DNA of 64,000 nt, taken from NCBI RefSeq assembly GCF_900111765.1, contig NZ_FOIB01000010.1:310001-374000 (forward strand), read 5' to 3'. Positions 8,470-17,197 of this stretch are shown piece after piece. A program made the translations under genes and the position numbers. The notes beneath the pieces are model-generated. The model did no database searches and was not told the origin of the DNA. It was given only the letters and a program-made list of their open reading frames with translations. The first letter of the stretch is position 1. Each line of letters starts with the position of its first letter. The DNA comes from Myxococcus fulvus (GTDB lineage: Bacteria > Myxococcota > Myxococcia > Myxococcales > Myxococcaceae).

Positions 8470-9999
8470 TCAGCCTCCCTGGGGGAACGCGCGGCAGGCG
8501 GCGTCGTAGTCGCGCCACCAGGCCTCGAGCACCTTCATGTCCGTGGCGCGCGGCTCGTCACCCGGGCCCGCCATGTCCAGGTACGCGTGCAAGAGCGGCC
8601 GGAAGTAGGGGTGGGCGCAGTTATCGATGATGTCCGTGGCCCGACGTCGGGGCGAGCGGATGTCCATGTTGCGCGCGTAGCCGTGCTCGGTGACGACGCA
8701 CTTGATGTCGTGCTCCGTGTGGTCGATGTGCCGCACGTACGGCATCACACAGCTCACCGTCCGCCCGTCCTTGAGCTTCCGCACCGACGGCGTGTGCACG
8801 ATGCTCAGGTACGCGTTGCGGAAGAAGTCCCCGGAGCCTCCCAGCCCGTTGACGATGCGCGAGCCGTCGATGTGCGTCGAGTTCACGTGCCCGTAGATGT
8901 CCACCTCGATGGGCGTGTTCATCGCGATGACGAACAGCCGCGAGATGATTTCAGGGCTGTTCGACAGCCACATCGGCCGCAGCACCAGCCGCTCCTTGCA
9001 CCGCTCGAACAGCTGCTGGAACCGCTGGCGCCCCTCGGCGGAGAAGGACACCGCCGTGGCGGACGCGTACTCGAACTTCGCGTCGTCCTCCACGTAGCGC
9101 AGCATCCCGTCCTGGAACACCTCGGTCCAGAAGCGGATCTTCTGGAACGGCGACTCGTACAGCTCCCCGATGATGGCGTTGGCCACGTTGCCCACGCCCG
9201 ACTGGATGGGCGGCAGCCGCTTGCCCCACCCGAACTCCTCGCGGCAGCTCAACAGGAAGTCCACCACGTTGCGCGCGATGCGCTTGTCCGTCTCGTCCGC
9301 GGCCTTGAAGGGCACCGGGTGGTCCGGCGTCCTCGACTCCACCACCGCCACCACCTTGCCCAGGTCGAACTCCACGTACGGCGTGCCGATGCGGTCTCTC
9401 ACGTTCAGCAGCGGCAGCGGCCAGCCCACGTGCGGATGCACCGTGGGCACGACGATGTCGTGGAAGCCCGTGTAGTCCGGCGCGGACGTGTTCACCTCGA
9501 GGATGATCTTCTTCGCCTTCGCCAGCGCCTCCGCGCTGATGCCCACCGAGGACGTCAGGATGACGCTGCCGTTGGGGCGGATGCGCGACACCTCCACCAC
9601 CGCCACGTCGATGTCGCCGTAGAACCCGTACATCAGGTTGCGCGCGAAGGCGGACAGGTGCACGTCCGTGAAGTCCATCTCCCCGGCGTGGATGCGCCGA
9701 CGCGACGCGGACGAGGACATGTACGGCCCGCGCTTGCGGATGAAGGGCGCCATGGGGCCCTCCACGTCCTCGGACAGCGAGGCCCCGGACAACAGCGTGA
9801 GCCGCGTCTGGGGCGCGGTGCGCGACAGGTGGAAGGCCAGCGCGGGGAAGAACGTCTTGGGCTCGCCCGACTTGGTGAAGCCGCTGATGGCCACCGTGTT
9901 CCCATCGGTGACGTGCTTCACGGCCTCCTCGACGGGGACGACCCGGGCCAGGAGGTCGGCGTTCTGGATGCGGTCCTTCAGCGTGCTCGGAGCGGTCAT
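8470..9999 (-). CDS. Acetyl-CoA hydrolase / succinyl-CoA:acetate CoA-transferase family
   Basis: A 509-aa class I CoA-transferase of the Ach1/AarC type. Diagnostic motifs are QSGVGNVAN near 266, WTEVFQDGML at 291-300 (Glu293 aligns with the glutamate that forms the glutamyl-CoA thioester) and the late NGLGGSGDF loop. It would move CoA between succinyl-CoA and acetate (or propionate), or hydrolyse acetyl-CoA, linking the TCA cycle to acetate handling. MTAPST at 9999 is preferred because homologs start near here; the upstream ATG-like option at 10053 adds 18 unconserved residues. It is followed in the same operon by the TPR protein. Confidence 0.88.
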   Translation of the reverse strand: MTAPSTLKDRIQNADLLARVVPVEEAVKHVTDGNTVAISGFTKSGEPKTFFPALAFHLSRTAPQTRLTLLSGASLSEDVEGPMAPFIRKRGPYMSSSASRRRIHAGEMDFTDVHLSAFARNLMYGFYGDIDVAVVEVSRIRPNGSVILTSSVGISAEALAKAKKIILEVNTSAPDYTGFHDIVVPTVHPHVGWPLPLLNVRDRIGTPYVEFDLGKVVAVVESRTPDHPVPFKAADETDKRIARNVVDFLLSCREEFGWGKRLPPIQSGVGNVANAIIGELYESPFQKIRFWTEVFQDGMLRYVEDDAKFEYASATAVSFSAEGRQRFQQLFERCKERLVLRPMWLSNSPEIISRLFVIAMNTPIEVDIYGHVNSTHIDGSRIVNGLGGSGDFFRNAYLSIVHTPSVRKLKDGRTVSCVMPYVRHIDHTEHDIKCVVTEHGYARNMDIRSPRRRATDIIDNCAHPYFRPLLHAYLDMAGPGDEPRATDMKVLEAWWRDYDAACRAFPQGG

Positions 10000-10074
10000 G
10001 TTCAAGTCGGGAACCCCCGCGGAAGGCGGTGTTTCCCGCGCCGAAGATGTCACACCCGGGACGTCCTGCCATCC

Positions 10075-11145
10075 CTAGCGGAAGCCCGGCGGACGCCGCG
10101 TCCCGCCGTCTCCGGGCGCCTCCTCGGCCTTGAGCCTTGCGCCGGGCGACAGCTCGAAGACGAGCCCGAACTGCCACTGGCTCAGCCGCTCCAGGAAGAG
10201 GATGTTGTACGAGTCCTGCCCGTACACGTAGCGGGTGAAGACGCCGAAGCCCGCGCCCCAGTAGGGCAGCGCGGCGACCTCGCCACTCACCGTCGCTCGT
10301 CGGTGGGGCGTCTCGCCGAAGGGCGCGGACACCGTCCCCTCCAGCCGGAAGCGGTGCTGGTGCCAGATGCGCTCGCCCAGCACGCTCACGCCCCAGTTGC
10401 CCTTCCCGTAGACGCGGCGCTGGTCCTCGGTGATGCCGCCCGAGCCGATGGCCGTGTTCAGCTCCAGGGACGAACCGCCGCCCACGAGCCACGCGCTGTC
10501 CAGGTTCTGGTCCACGCCGAAGGCCACGCGCACGTGCAGCTCCCCGCGCACGAAGTTGGTGGAGAAGCTGCCGGTCAGCTCGTTGAGCGGCAGCTCCCCC
10601 TGGGCCGGCGCGCAGTCGGGGTCGGTGCCCTCCTGGTTCGCGAAGAAGCAGCCGTCCTGGCCATTGGAGTAGTGGCCCACCGTGAGGTTCGCCGCGAGCG
10701 CGAGCCCTCGCATCGGACGGTCCTCCGCCAGCGAGCCCGGCAGCACGCGCAGGTGCGCCACCTGGAGCGTGATTTTCGGGACGTACGACGGCGGGATGAC
10801 GGGGCTGCTGTCCGTGTTGAGCATCCGCAGCCGGATGTACGGCGTGAGCACCGCGGTGAGGAACCACTCGCCGTGCTCGCTCCGGAATCGGCCCGTGTGC
10901 AGCTGGGGCAGGAAGAGGTTCGGGGCAATTTGCGCCTCGAACAGGAGCGGCGCCGGGGAGTCGGGGTCCCCCTGCCGACGGATGCGGTTGGGCGAGCCGA
11001 AGATGTAGCTGCGGTCCAGGAAGAGCGGGGCGGGGGAGTCGTACTCCACCTTCCAGTCCGCACGGGCCCCGCTCGCCGCGAAGAGGAGCGCCAGCGCGAC
11101 GCCCCGCGAGGCACGGCCCCTGGGCTGGGCGAGGACGGTTCGCAT
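10075..11145 (-). CDS. Predicted outer-membrane beta-barrel with an HxSNG motif
   Basis: A 356-aa protein with a signal peptide (MRTVLAQ to a cleavage after SGARA). The mature part alternates polar and hydrophobic residues with many aromatic strand ends and closes with FGLVFEL, as in outer-membrane barrels. Near residue 165 the stretch GHYSNGQDG matches the H-x-S-N-G core of outer-membrane phospholipase A (OMPLA), and SFSTN about 35 residues later could supply the third catalytic residue. PagL-type deacylases also have H-x-S-N. It may therefore be a lipid-acting barrel, but the match is short. The start at 11145 gives the cleanest signal peptide; AGGAG lies 12 nt upstream. Confidence 0.6.
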   Translation of the reverse strand: MRTVLAQPRGRASRGVALALLFAASGARADWKVEYDSPAPLFLDRSYIFGSPNRIRRQGDPDSPAPLLFEAQIAPNLFLPQLHTGRFRSEHGEWFLTAVLTPYIRLRMLNTDSSPVIPPSYVPKITLQVAHLRVLPGSLAEDRPMRGLALAANLTVGHYSNGQDGCFFANQEGTDPDCAPAQGELPLNELTGSFSTNFVRGELHVRVAFGVDQNLDSAWLVGGGSSLELNTAIGSGGITEDQRRVYGKGNWGVSVLGERIWHQHRFRLEGTVSAPFGETPHRRATVSGEVAALPYWGAGFGVFTRYVYGQDSYNILFLERLSQWQFGLVFELSPGARLKAEEAPGDGGTRRPPGFR

Positions 11146-11281
11146 CCGGCGGGTGTCTCCTGGCTCGATAGTGGCGGTGTTTGTCGCGGGAAGGGAACAG
11201 GTGGGCGGGTGGACGTGTTGGGCGCCGCGATTCCGTGCTTTGGTGCACAACCCACCCCATCCTCGGGAGACCTACACTTTC

Positions 11282-13498
11282 ATGCGCAACCTCCTCATCG
11301 TCAGCGCGGGCGTGGCCGCGCTCGCCTCCACCGGCTGCGCGACCTCCAAGGACGCCCGTCCCGAGGACGCCGCCACCTCCACCGCGGCCCCCACCGCCCC
11401 TGCCCCCGAGGCCCCCGTGGCTCCCGCCAACCCCCTGCTGGCGAAGTGGAGCGGCCCCCATGGCGGCGTGCCCCCGTTCGACCAGGTGAAGGTGGAGCTG
11501 TTCAAGCCCGCCATCGAGGCGGCCATGGACACCTTCCGCAAGGAGCTGGCGACCATCGCGTCGAACCCGGAGCCGCCCACCTTCGAGAACACGCTCGCGG
11601 CGCTGGAGGACGCCGGCCGCGGCTTGAGCAACGTGGAGACGCTCTACGGCATCTGGGGCTCGTCCTTGAGCAGCCCGGAGTACCAGGCCGTGGAGCGCGA
11701 GCTCGCGCCGAAGTTCGCCGCGTTCGAGGATGAGATCTTCCAGAACGAGGCCCTCTTCCGCCGCATCGAGGCCGTCTACAACTCGCCCGACAAGGCGAAG
11801 CTGACGCCCGAGCAGCAGCGGCTCGCGTGGCTGCACCACACGCGCTTCGTGCGCTCCGGCGCCAAGCTGGATGGCGCCGCCAAGCAGCGCCTGGGCGCCA
11901 TCAACCAGCGCCTCGCCTCGCTCTACACGGCCTTCAGCCAGCACGTGCTCGGCGACGAGGAGGGCTACACCGTCGTCCTGGAGTCCGAGGCGGACCTCGC
12001 CGGCCTGCCTGACTCCGTGCGCGCGGGCGCCGCCGCCGCGGCCGAGGCCCGGGGGCAGAAGGGCAAGTGGATCATCACCAACACGCGCTCCTCCATGGAG
12101 CCGTTCCTCACGTACTCGTCCCGCCGGGATTTGCGCGAGAAGGTCTGGCGCAACTACGTCAACCGCGGCGACAACGGCGACGAGCGCGACAACAACGCCA
12201 TCATCTCGGAGGTGCTCAAGCTGCGCGCCGAGCGCGCGAAGCTCTTGGGCTACGCCACGCACGCGCACTGGCGGCTGGAGAACGCCATGGCCCGCACGCC
12301 CGAGCGCGCCATGGAGCTGATGGAGGCGGTGTGGAAGCCCGCCGTGGCCCGCGTCCGCGAGGAGGTCGCGGACATGCAGAAGGTGGCCGACAAGGAGCGC
12401 GCGAAGCTCAAGATTGAACCCTGGGACTACCGCTACTACGCGGAGAAGGTCCGCAAGGCGAAGTACGACCTGGACCAGAACGAGGTGAAGCCCTACCTCC
12501 AGCTGGAGAAGCTGCGCGAGGGCATGTTCTGGGTGGCCGGCGAGCTGTTCGGCTTCAGCTTCGAGCCGGTGACGGACGTGCCCGTCTTCCACGCCGACGT
12601 GCGCGTGTGGGAGGTGAAGGACAAGACGAGCGGCAAGCACGTGGGCCTGTGGTACTTCGACCCGTACGCTCGCAAGGGCAAGCGCTCGGGCGCGTGGATG
12701 AACGCGTACCGCGGCCAGGAGCGCTTCCGGGGCGAGGTGACGACCATCGTCTCCAACAACTCCAACTTCGTGAAGGCGGCGCCCGGCGAGGCGGTGCTCA
12801 TCTCGTGGGAGGACGCGAGCACGCTGTTCCACGAGTTCGGCCACGCGCTGCACGGCCTGAGCTCGTCGGTGACGTACCCGTCGCTGGCGGGCACCAACGT
12901 GGCGCGCGACTACGTGGAGTTCCCGTCGCAGCTGCTGGAGCACTGGCTGTCCACGCCCGAGGTGCTCAACACCTTCGCGCTGCACTACCAGACGGGCAAG
13001 CCCATCCCCCCGGCGCTGGTGGCGCGCATCGAGAAGGCGGCGACGTTCAACCAGGGCTTCGCCACGGTGGAGTACCTGTCCTCGGCGCTCATCGACATGA
13101 AGCTGCACCTGGCCGGCGACGCGAGCATCGACGCGGACGCCTTCGAGCGCGACACGCTCAAGGCGCTGGGCATGCCGAAGGAGATTGTCATGCGCCACCG
13201 CACGCCGCAGTTCGGCCACGTGTTCGCAGGCGACGGCTACTCGGCGGGCTACTACAGCTACCTGTGGTCCGACACGCTGACGGCGGACGCGTACGAGACG
13301 TTCACCGAGGGCAAGGGCGCCTACGACAAGGCCGTGGCGGAGAAGCTGCGCAAGAGCGTGTTCTCCGTGGGCAACACGGTGGACCCGGCCGACGGCTACC
13401 GCGCCTTCCGCGGCCGCGACGCCGGCATCAACGCGCTGATGCGCAAGCGGGGCTTCCCGGTGCCCGCGCAGGCCAGGCAGTCCAAGTCCACGCCGTAG
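11282..13498 (+). CDS. M3-family zinc metallopeptidase lipoprotein (oligopeptidase / Dcp-like)
   Basis: A 738-aa peptidase. The signal sequence ends in a lipobox STGC, then a Pro/Ala linker leads to the catalytic domain. The zinc site is FHEFGHALHG (HExxH) with the downstream Glu expected about 25 residues on. The YSAGYYSYLW motif of the M3 substrate pocket is also present. Enzymes of this family cleave short peptides; the lipid anchor places this one in the periplasm or on the surface, unlike cytosolic OpdA. That fits feeding on peptides from prey. GGGAG lies upstream of the ATG at 11282. The 3' end is separated from the convergent GH18 gene by a hairpin. Confidence 0.92.
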   Translation: MRNLLIVSAGVAALASTGCATSKDARPEDAATSTAAPTAPAPEAPVAPANPLLAKWSGPHGGVPPFDQVKVELFKPAIEAAMDTFRKELATIASNPEPPTFENTLAALEDAGRGLSNVETLYGIWGSSLSSPEYQAVERELAPKFAAFEDEIFQNEALFRRIEAVYNSPDKAKLTPEQQRLAWLHHTRFVRSGAKLDGAAKQRLGAINQRLASLYTAFSQHVLGDEEGYTVVLESEADLAGLPDSVRAGAAAAAEARGQKGKWIITNTRSSMEPFLTYSSRRDLREKVWRNYVNRGDNGDERDNNAIISEVLKLRAERAKLLGYATHAHWRLENAMARTPERAMELMEAVWKPAVARVREEVADMQKVADKERAKLKIEPWDYRYYAEKVRKAKYDLDQNEVKPYLQLEKLREGMFWVAGELFGFSFEPVTDVPVFHADVRVWEVKDKTSGKHVGLWYFDPYARKGKRSGAWMNAYRGQERFRGEVTTIVSNNSNFVKAAPGEAVLISWEDASTLFHEFGHALHGLSSSVTYPSLAGTNVARDYVEFPSQLLEHWLSTPEVLNTFALHYQTGKPIPPALVARIEKAATFNQGFATVEYLSSALIDMKLHLAGDASIDADAFERDTLKALGMPKEIVMRHRTPQFGHVFAGDGYSAGYYSYLWSDTLTADAYETFTEGKGAYDKAVAEKLRKSVFSVGNTVDPADGYRAFRGRDAGINALMRKRGFPVPAQARQSKSTP

Positions 13499-13514
13499 GC
13501 GGCGGGTGACGTCC

Positions 13515-13546
13515 GGGTGCGCGGGGGGATGACGCCTCGCGCACCT
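13515..13546. terminator. Hairpin between convergent M3 peptidase and GH18 genes
   Basis: Stem GGTGCGCG (13516-13523) with CGCGCACC (13538-13545), extended at both ends by G-T wobble pairs, and a 12-nt loop. It occupies most of the 54-bp gap between two convergent genes and could stop transcription from both sides. No T-run is present. Confidence 0.55.
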
Positions 13547-13552
13547 GGGGTC

Positions 13553-15313
13553 TCACGGGTCCAGGAAGGCGCGCTTCACCTCGAGCAGCAGCTCGTCCTT
13601 CTTGCCCGCGGGCTGCAGGGGACGGTGGCCCTGGTTGATGGTCCAGATGATGGTGCCGCCCAGCCCCTCGTCGCGCGCCCACTGGCCCTTCACCGCGACC
13701 GACTGCCCGTCCTCGTACGAGACGTAGTTGCAGTGGCCCGCGCCGGTGACGTCGGAGGCGGACAGGTAGGTCGCGGCCGCGCGGTCGTCCCAGTGCCGCT
13801 TCATCAGCGGGTCCTGGAGGTACTTGTCCATGATGTTGGCGTAGCTCATGGCGTTGTCGCTCTGGCCCTCATTGACGTCGGGCCGGCCGTCCAGGGGGAT
13901 GCGCGGCTCCGTCACGCCCTGCCAGCACGTGCCGAAGAAGCCGATGCCCACGCCCAGCCGTCCGCGCGGCACGCCCGCCCGGATGTAGCCCGCCACGGAG
14001 TTGGCGACGGAGCTGGGGCGGTTCTGCGCCTCGTCCCAGAGGGGGCTGGAGTGCCAGCTCTCCCAGCCGCCCCAGTGGCCGCTCATCTTGTAGGACATGA
14101 TGTTGAGCTGGTCGACGCGCGAGCCCAGCTCCTTCATGAACTTCGCCTCGTGCTCCGGCATCCCGAAGTTGGAGTTGAGCCAGTTCACCGGCACCGTGAG
14201 GATGATGTCCGGACGCGCCGCGCGCAGCTCGTCGATGAGCGCCAGCAAGAGCTCCCCGTCGTTGCCCGCCGGCGGCAGGTTGATGGGCTCCCAGTCCAGG
14301 TCCAGCCCCGCGTAGCCCCACGCGTCCATCGTCTTGAGCAGCTCGCGCACGAAGACGATGCGGCTCTCTCCCGTGGACGCCAGCACGAAGCCGTCGTGCT
14401 CGCCGAAGCCGCCAATCATCAGCATCGGCACCGTCCCCGAGGCCCTCGCCCGGGCGGACAGCGTCTTGGCGATGGCGGGGCCCTCGAGGTCGGAGACGTC
14501 CAGGTCGGTGAACAGCGTCCCGTCGAAGCGGGGGCGCACGCGGCCCACCATGATGTGCGTCATCCCCGAGAAGTCCACCGACTCGGGCGGGTAGTAGCGG
14601 TGCTGGTAGCCCACGTAGTAGCCGGACACCCAGCTGGCCGGCGCGCCGCCGGCCTTGGGCGTCACCGGGCCGATGTTCGCGGCCGGGCCCTCGCCCACGT
14701 CGTTGACGGCCCTCACCGTGAGGGTGTGCGGCGTGCCGTTGGGCAGCCCCGGGACGTTCGCGCTCCCGGCCTTGACGTCCACCGTCACCGAGTGCCCCCC
14801 GGGCTCGGCGGTGACGACGTAGTGCTTGAGTGCGCGTCCGCCGAAGCTCGCCGGCGCCAGCCAGCTGACGAACACCGCGCCGTTGCCCGGCGTGGCCCTC
14901 ACCGCGCGCGGCTGACCCGGCGTCGTGGGGTTGGGGATGGACATGCCCGCCTGCGGCACCACCGGCACCGACGGCAGCGAGGCGTCTCCCTCGCCCCGCG
15001 CGTTCACCCCGGAGACCTTGAACAGGTACTTGGCGCCGTTGTTGAGCCCCAGCACCGTGGCCTGGCGCTCGCTCGCGCTGACGATGGCGCCGCCGCACGC
15101 CGGGTCGCACCGCACCACGTAGTACAGCAGGGCGTGGCCGCCATCGCTCGTCGGCGGCGTCCACGTCACCAGCGCCTGGGCATCCGCCGCCTGCGCCTCC
15201 ACGTCCGAGGGCGCCCCGGGAAGCCCCGGCCCCTCCTCACCCTTTCCGCATCCCCCGAGCAGCACCCCCACCACCAGAAGGCACCACCACTGCGTCACGA
15301 GTCGAGTCTTCAC
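13553..15313 (-). CDS. Lipoprotein chitinase: two FnIII domains + GH18
   Basis: A 586-aa secreted glycosidase. The GTG at 15313 gives a clean lipoprotein signal ending LLGGC; an ATG at 15361 would add 16 residues before it. Two fibronectin type III domains follow (about residues 30-115 and 125-215), then a GH18 barrel. The catalytic motif YAGLDLDWEP contains the full DxDxE with the proton-donor Glu, and MSYKMSG matches the conserved later strand that holds a Tyr/Met pair. The protein should hydrolyse chitin or related GlcNAc polymers outside the cell. FnIII domains usually act as spacers in bacterial chitinases. Its active-site motif is more canonical than that of the gene at the left edge. 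Confidence 0.88.
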   Translation of the reverse strand: MKTRLVTQWWCLLVVGVLLGGCGKGEEGPGLPGAPSDVEAQAADAQALVTWTPPTSDGGHALLYYVVRCDPACGGAIVSASERQATVLGLNNGAKYLFKVSGVNARGEGDASLPSVPVVPQAGMSIPNPTTPGQPRAVRATPGNGAVFVSWLAPASFGGRALKHYVVTAEPGGHSVTVDVKAGSANVPGLPNGTPHTLTVRAVNDVGEGPAANIGPVTPKAGGAPASWVSGYYVGYQHRYYPPESVDFSGMTHIMVGRVRPRFDGTLFTDLDVSDLEGPAIAKTLSARARASGTVPMLMIGGFGEHDGFVLASTGESRIVFVRELLKTMDAWGYAGLDLDWEPINLPPAGNDGELLLALIDELRAARPDIILTVPVNWLNSNFGMPEHEAKFMKELGSRVDQLNIMSYKMSGHWGGWESWHSSPLWDEAQNRPSSVANSVAGYIRAGVPRGRLGVGIGFFGTCWQGVTEPRIPLDGRPDVNEGQSDNAMSYANIMDKYLQDPLMKRHWDDRAAATYLSASDVTGAGHCNYVSYEDGQSVAVKGQWARDEGLGGTIIWTINQGHRPLQPAGKKDELLLEVKRAFLDP

Positions 15314-15512
15314 CTGCGCACCTCTTCGAACTGGCACAGATAATACGGGGAAGTCTGACATCCCTGAGGTGAAAGAATGTGGCAGTACTGCATCTGCCTG
15401 GCGAGCGACAAGGCGGCCACGTCGGTCTTGGACTCTGGGAAAAAGGGAGGGGAGCTGCGGGCCGTCCCCGCGTCGTCGGAGGCGGCCTTTGCTACGGTGG
15501 TCGCTTCCATCC

Positions 15513-16973
15513 ATGAAACGACTGCTCCTGTCCATGGCCCTCGCGGCCAGTGTCCTCGTCCTGGTGCTGGTGGCGCGGACGTTGTCGTTCACCTCGCGGC
15601 AGGTGGCTCCGGCGGCGATGGAACCCCTGACGGTGGACGCGGACGCCGCGGCGGCGCGCCTGGCCGGAGCGCTGCGGCTCAAGACGGTGGCGGCCTCTGA
15701 GGGCGTGCCCGCGGAGGACGCGGCCTTCGCGGGTCTGCATGCCTACCTGGCGGAGCACTTCCCGCGCGCGCACGCGGCGCTGAAGCGCGAGCCGGTGGGG
15801 CCGCACTCGCTGCTCTACACGTGGCCGGGGACGGACGCGTCGCTGTCGCCCATGTTGCTGGTGGGGCACCTGGACGTGGTGCCGGTGGCCCCCGGGACGG
15901 AAGACGCCTGGGCGCATCCGCCGTTCGCCGGCGTGGTGGCGGACGGGTTCGTGTGGGGGCGCGGCGCGCTGGATGACAAGAGCAGCGTGCTGGCGCAGCT
16001 GGAGGCGGTGGAGGCGCTGCTCGCCCTGGGGGAGAAGCCCCGGCGCACGGTGATGTTCGCCTTCGGCGGGGACGAGGAGGTGGGCGGGCTGAAGGGGGCG
16101 GTGGCCATCGCGGCGCTCTTGAAGGAGCGCGGCGTGCGGCTGGAGTCCGTGCTCGACGAGGGCGGCGTCATCATGTCCGGCACGGTGCCCGGGGTGAGCG
16201 CCCCGGTGGCGCTGGTGGGCACGTCCGAGAAGGGCTTCACCAGCGTGGAGCTGAAGGTGAAGGGGGAGGGTGGGCACTCGTCCATGCCGCCGCCGCGCAG
16301 CGCCGTGGGGGTGTTGGCCCGCGCGGTGGCGAGGGTGGAGGACTCGCCCATGCCGGCCCGGCTCGAGGGCGGCAGCCGCGAGCTGTTCCTGCGCGTGGGA
16401 CCGGAGATGCCCTTCGGCATGCGGCTGCTCTTCGCCAACCTGTGGCTCACCGAGCCGCTCGTGGTGCGCCAGCTCACCCAGAAGCCCACCACCAACGCCG
16501 CGGTGCGCACCACCACCGCGGTGACGATGTTCCAGGGCGGCGTGCGCGACAACGTGCTGCCCACCAGCGCCCGCGCGGTGGTGAACTTCCGCATCCTCCC
16601 CGGTGACAGCGTGGATGGGGTGCTCCAGCACGTGCGCTCGGTGGTGGATGACTCGCGCGTGGAGCTGGGCACGCTGGCGTTCCAGAGCGAGCCGTCCCCC
16701 GTGTCGCGCACGGACACGCAGGCCTTCGGCCACCTGGAGCGCACGCTGCGGCAGGTGTTCCCGGAGGTGGTGGTGTCCTCCTACCTCAACGTCGCCGCCA
16801 CCGACTCACGCCACTACGTGGGGCTGAGCGACAACGTCTTCCGCTTCTTCCCCGTGCACCTGCGCGCCGAGGACCTGGCGCGCGTGCACGGCAAGGACGA
16901 GCGCATCGCCGTGACGGCGCATGCCCAGGCCGTGCGCTTCTACGCGCAGTACCTGCGCAACGCCGCGCGCTGA
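15513..16973 (+). CDS. M20-family peptidase (CPS1/PM20D1-like), membrane-anchored
   Basis: A 486-aa protein with an N-terminal hydrophobic segment (residues 3-22) that acts as signal anchor. The M20 metal motifs are GHLDVVP (His and catalytic Asp), GRGALDDK (bridging Asp), FGGDEEVGG (catalytic and metal Glu) and a C-terminal HGKDERI (metal His). The long insert and the TDSRHY motif place it with the Gly-X carboxypeptidase/PM20D1 branch, which cleaves dipeptides or N-acyl amino acids. Its active site should face the periplasm. It is divergent from the GH18 gene, with about 200 bp between starts. Confidence 0.88.
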   Translation: MKRLLLSMALAASVLVLVLVARTLSFTSRQVAPAAMEPLTVDADAAAARLAGALRLKTVAASEGVPAEDAAFAGLHAYLAEHFPRAHAALKREPVGPHSLLYTWPGTDASLSPMLLVGHLDVVPVAPGTEDAWAHPPFAGVVADGFVWGRGALDDKSSVLAQLEAVEALLALGEKPRRTVMFAFGGDEEVGGLKGAVAIAALLKERGVRLESVLDEGGVIMSGTVPGVSAPVALVGTSEKGFTSVELKVKGEGGHSSMPPPRSAVGVLARAVARVEDSPMPARLEGGSRELFLRVGPEMPFGMRLLFANLWLTEPLVVRQLTQKPTTNAAVRTTTAVTMFQGGVRDNVLPTSARAVVNFRILPGDSVDGVLQHVRSVVDDSRVELGTLAFQSEPSPVSRTDTQAFGHLERTLRQVFPEVVVSSYLNVAATDSRHYVGLSDNVFRFFPVHLRAEDLARVHGKDERIAVTAHAQAVRFYAQYLRNAAR

Positions 16974-17197
16974 GACATGGCTGAGACAGTGTCGGCGGCG
17001 TGAGACAGGGCCCCTGGCCCTCGGTGGGGGCCTGTATCGCGACATGGACGCGGATGTGGGTCCGAGACACGAAATCAGGCGATTCAGTCCGCTCTTCCTG
17101 CACATCTGCGCAATTCCTGCATTTTCACGCGGTGTGCGGGAGTGAGAAATCGCAACCGCGTTGACACGCACCGCGCGCACTTCCAGCATCGGGGGTC

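Noticed and set aside
7624..11733. Open frame of about 1369 codons on the plus strand
   Set aside because: It is antisense to the TPR, CoA-transferase and outer-membrane genes and mostly Arg/Pro/Ala; no start context or domain.
8951..13219. Open frame of about 1422 codons on the minus strand
   Set aside because: It runs antisense to the M3 peptidase gene and, on the same strand, out of frame through the OMP and CoA-transferase genes; no recognisable protein pattern.
13553..15313. Grouping of the two GH18 genes (left edge and 13553-15313) as one chitin-utilisation locus
   Set aside because: They are 12 kb apart on opposite strands with unrelated genes between, and only one is full length here.
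17161..17189. TTGACA and CAGCAT as a sigma-70 promoter of the fibro-slime gene
   Set aside because: The -10 match is poor and the predicted start of transcription would fall at the start codon, leaving no leader.
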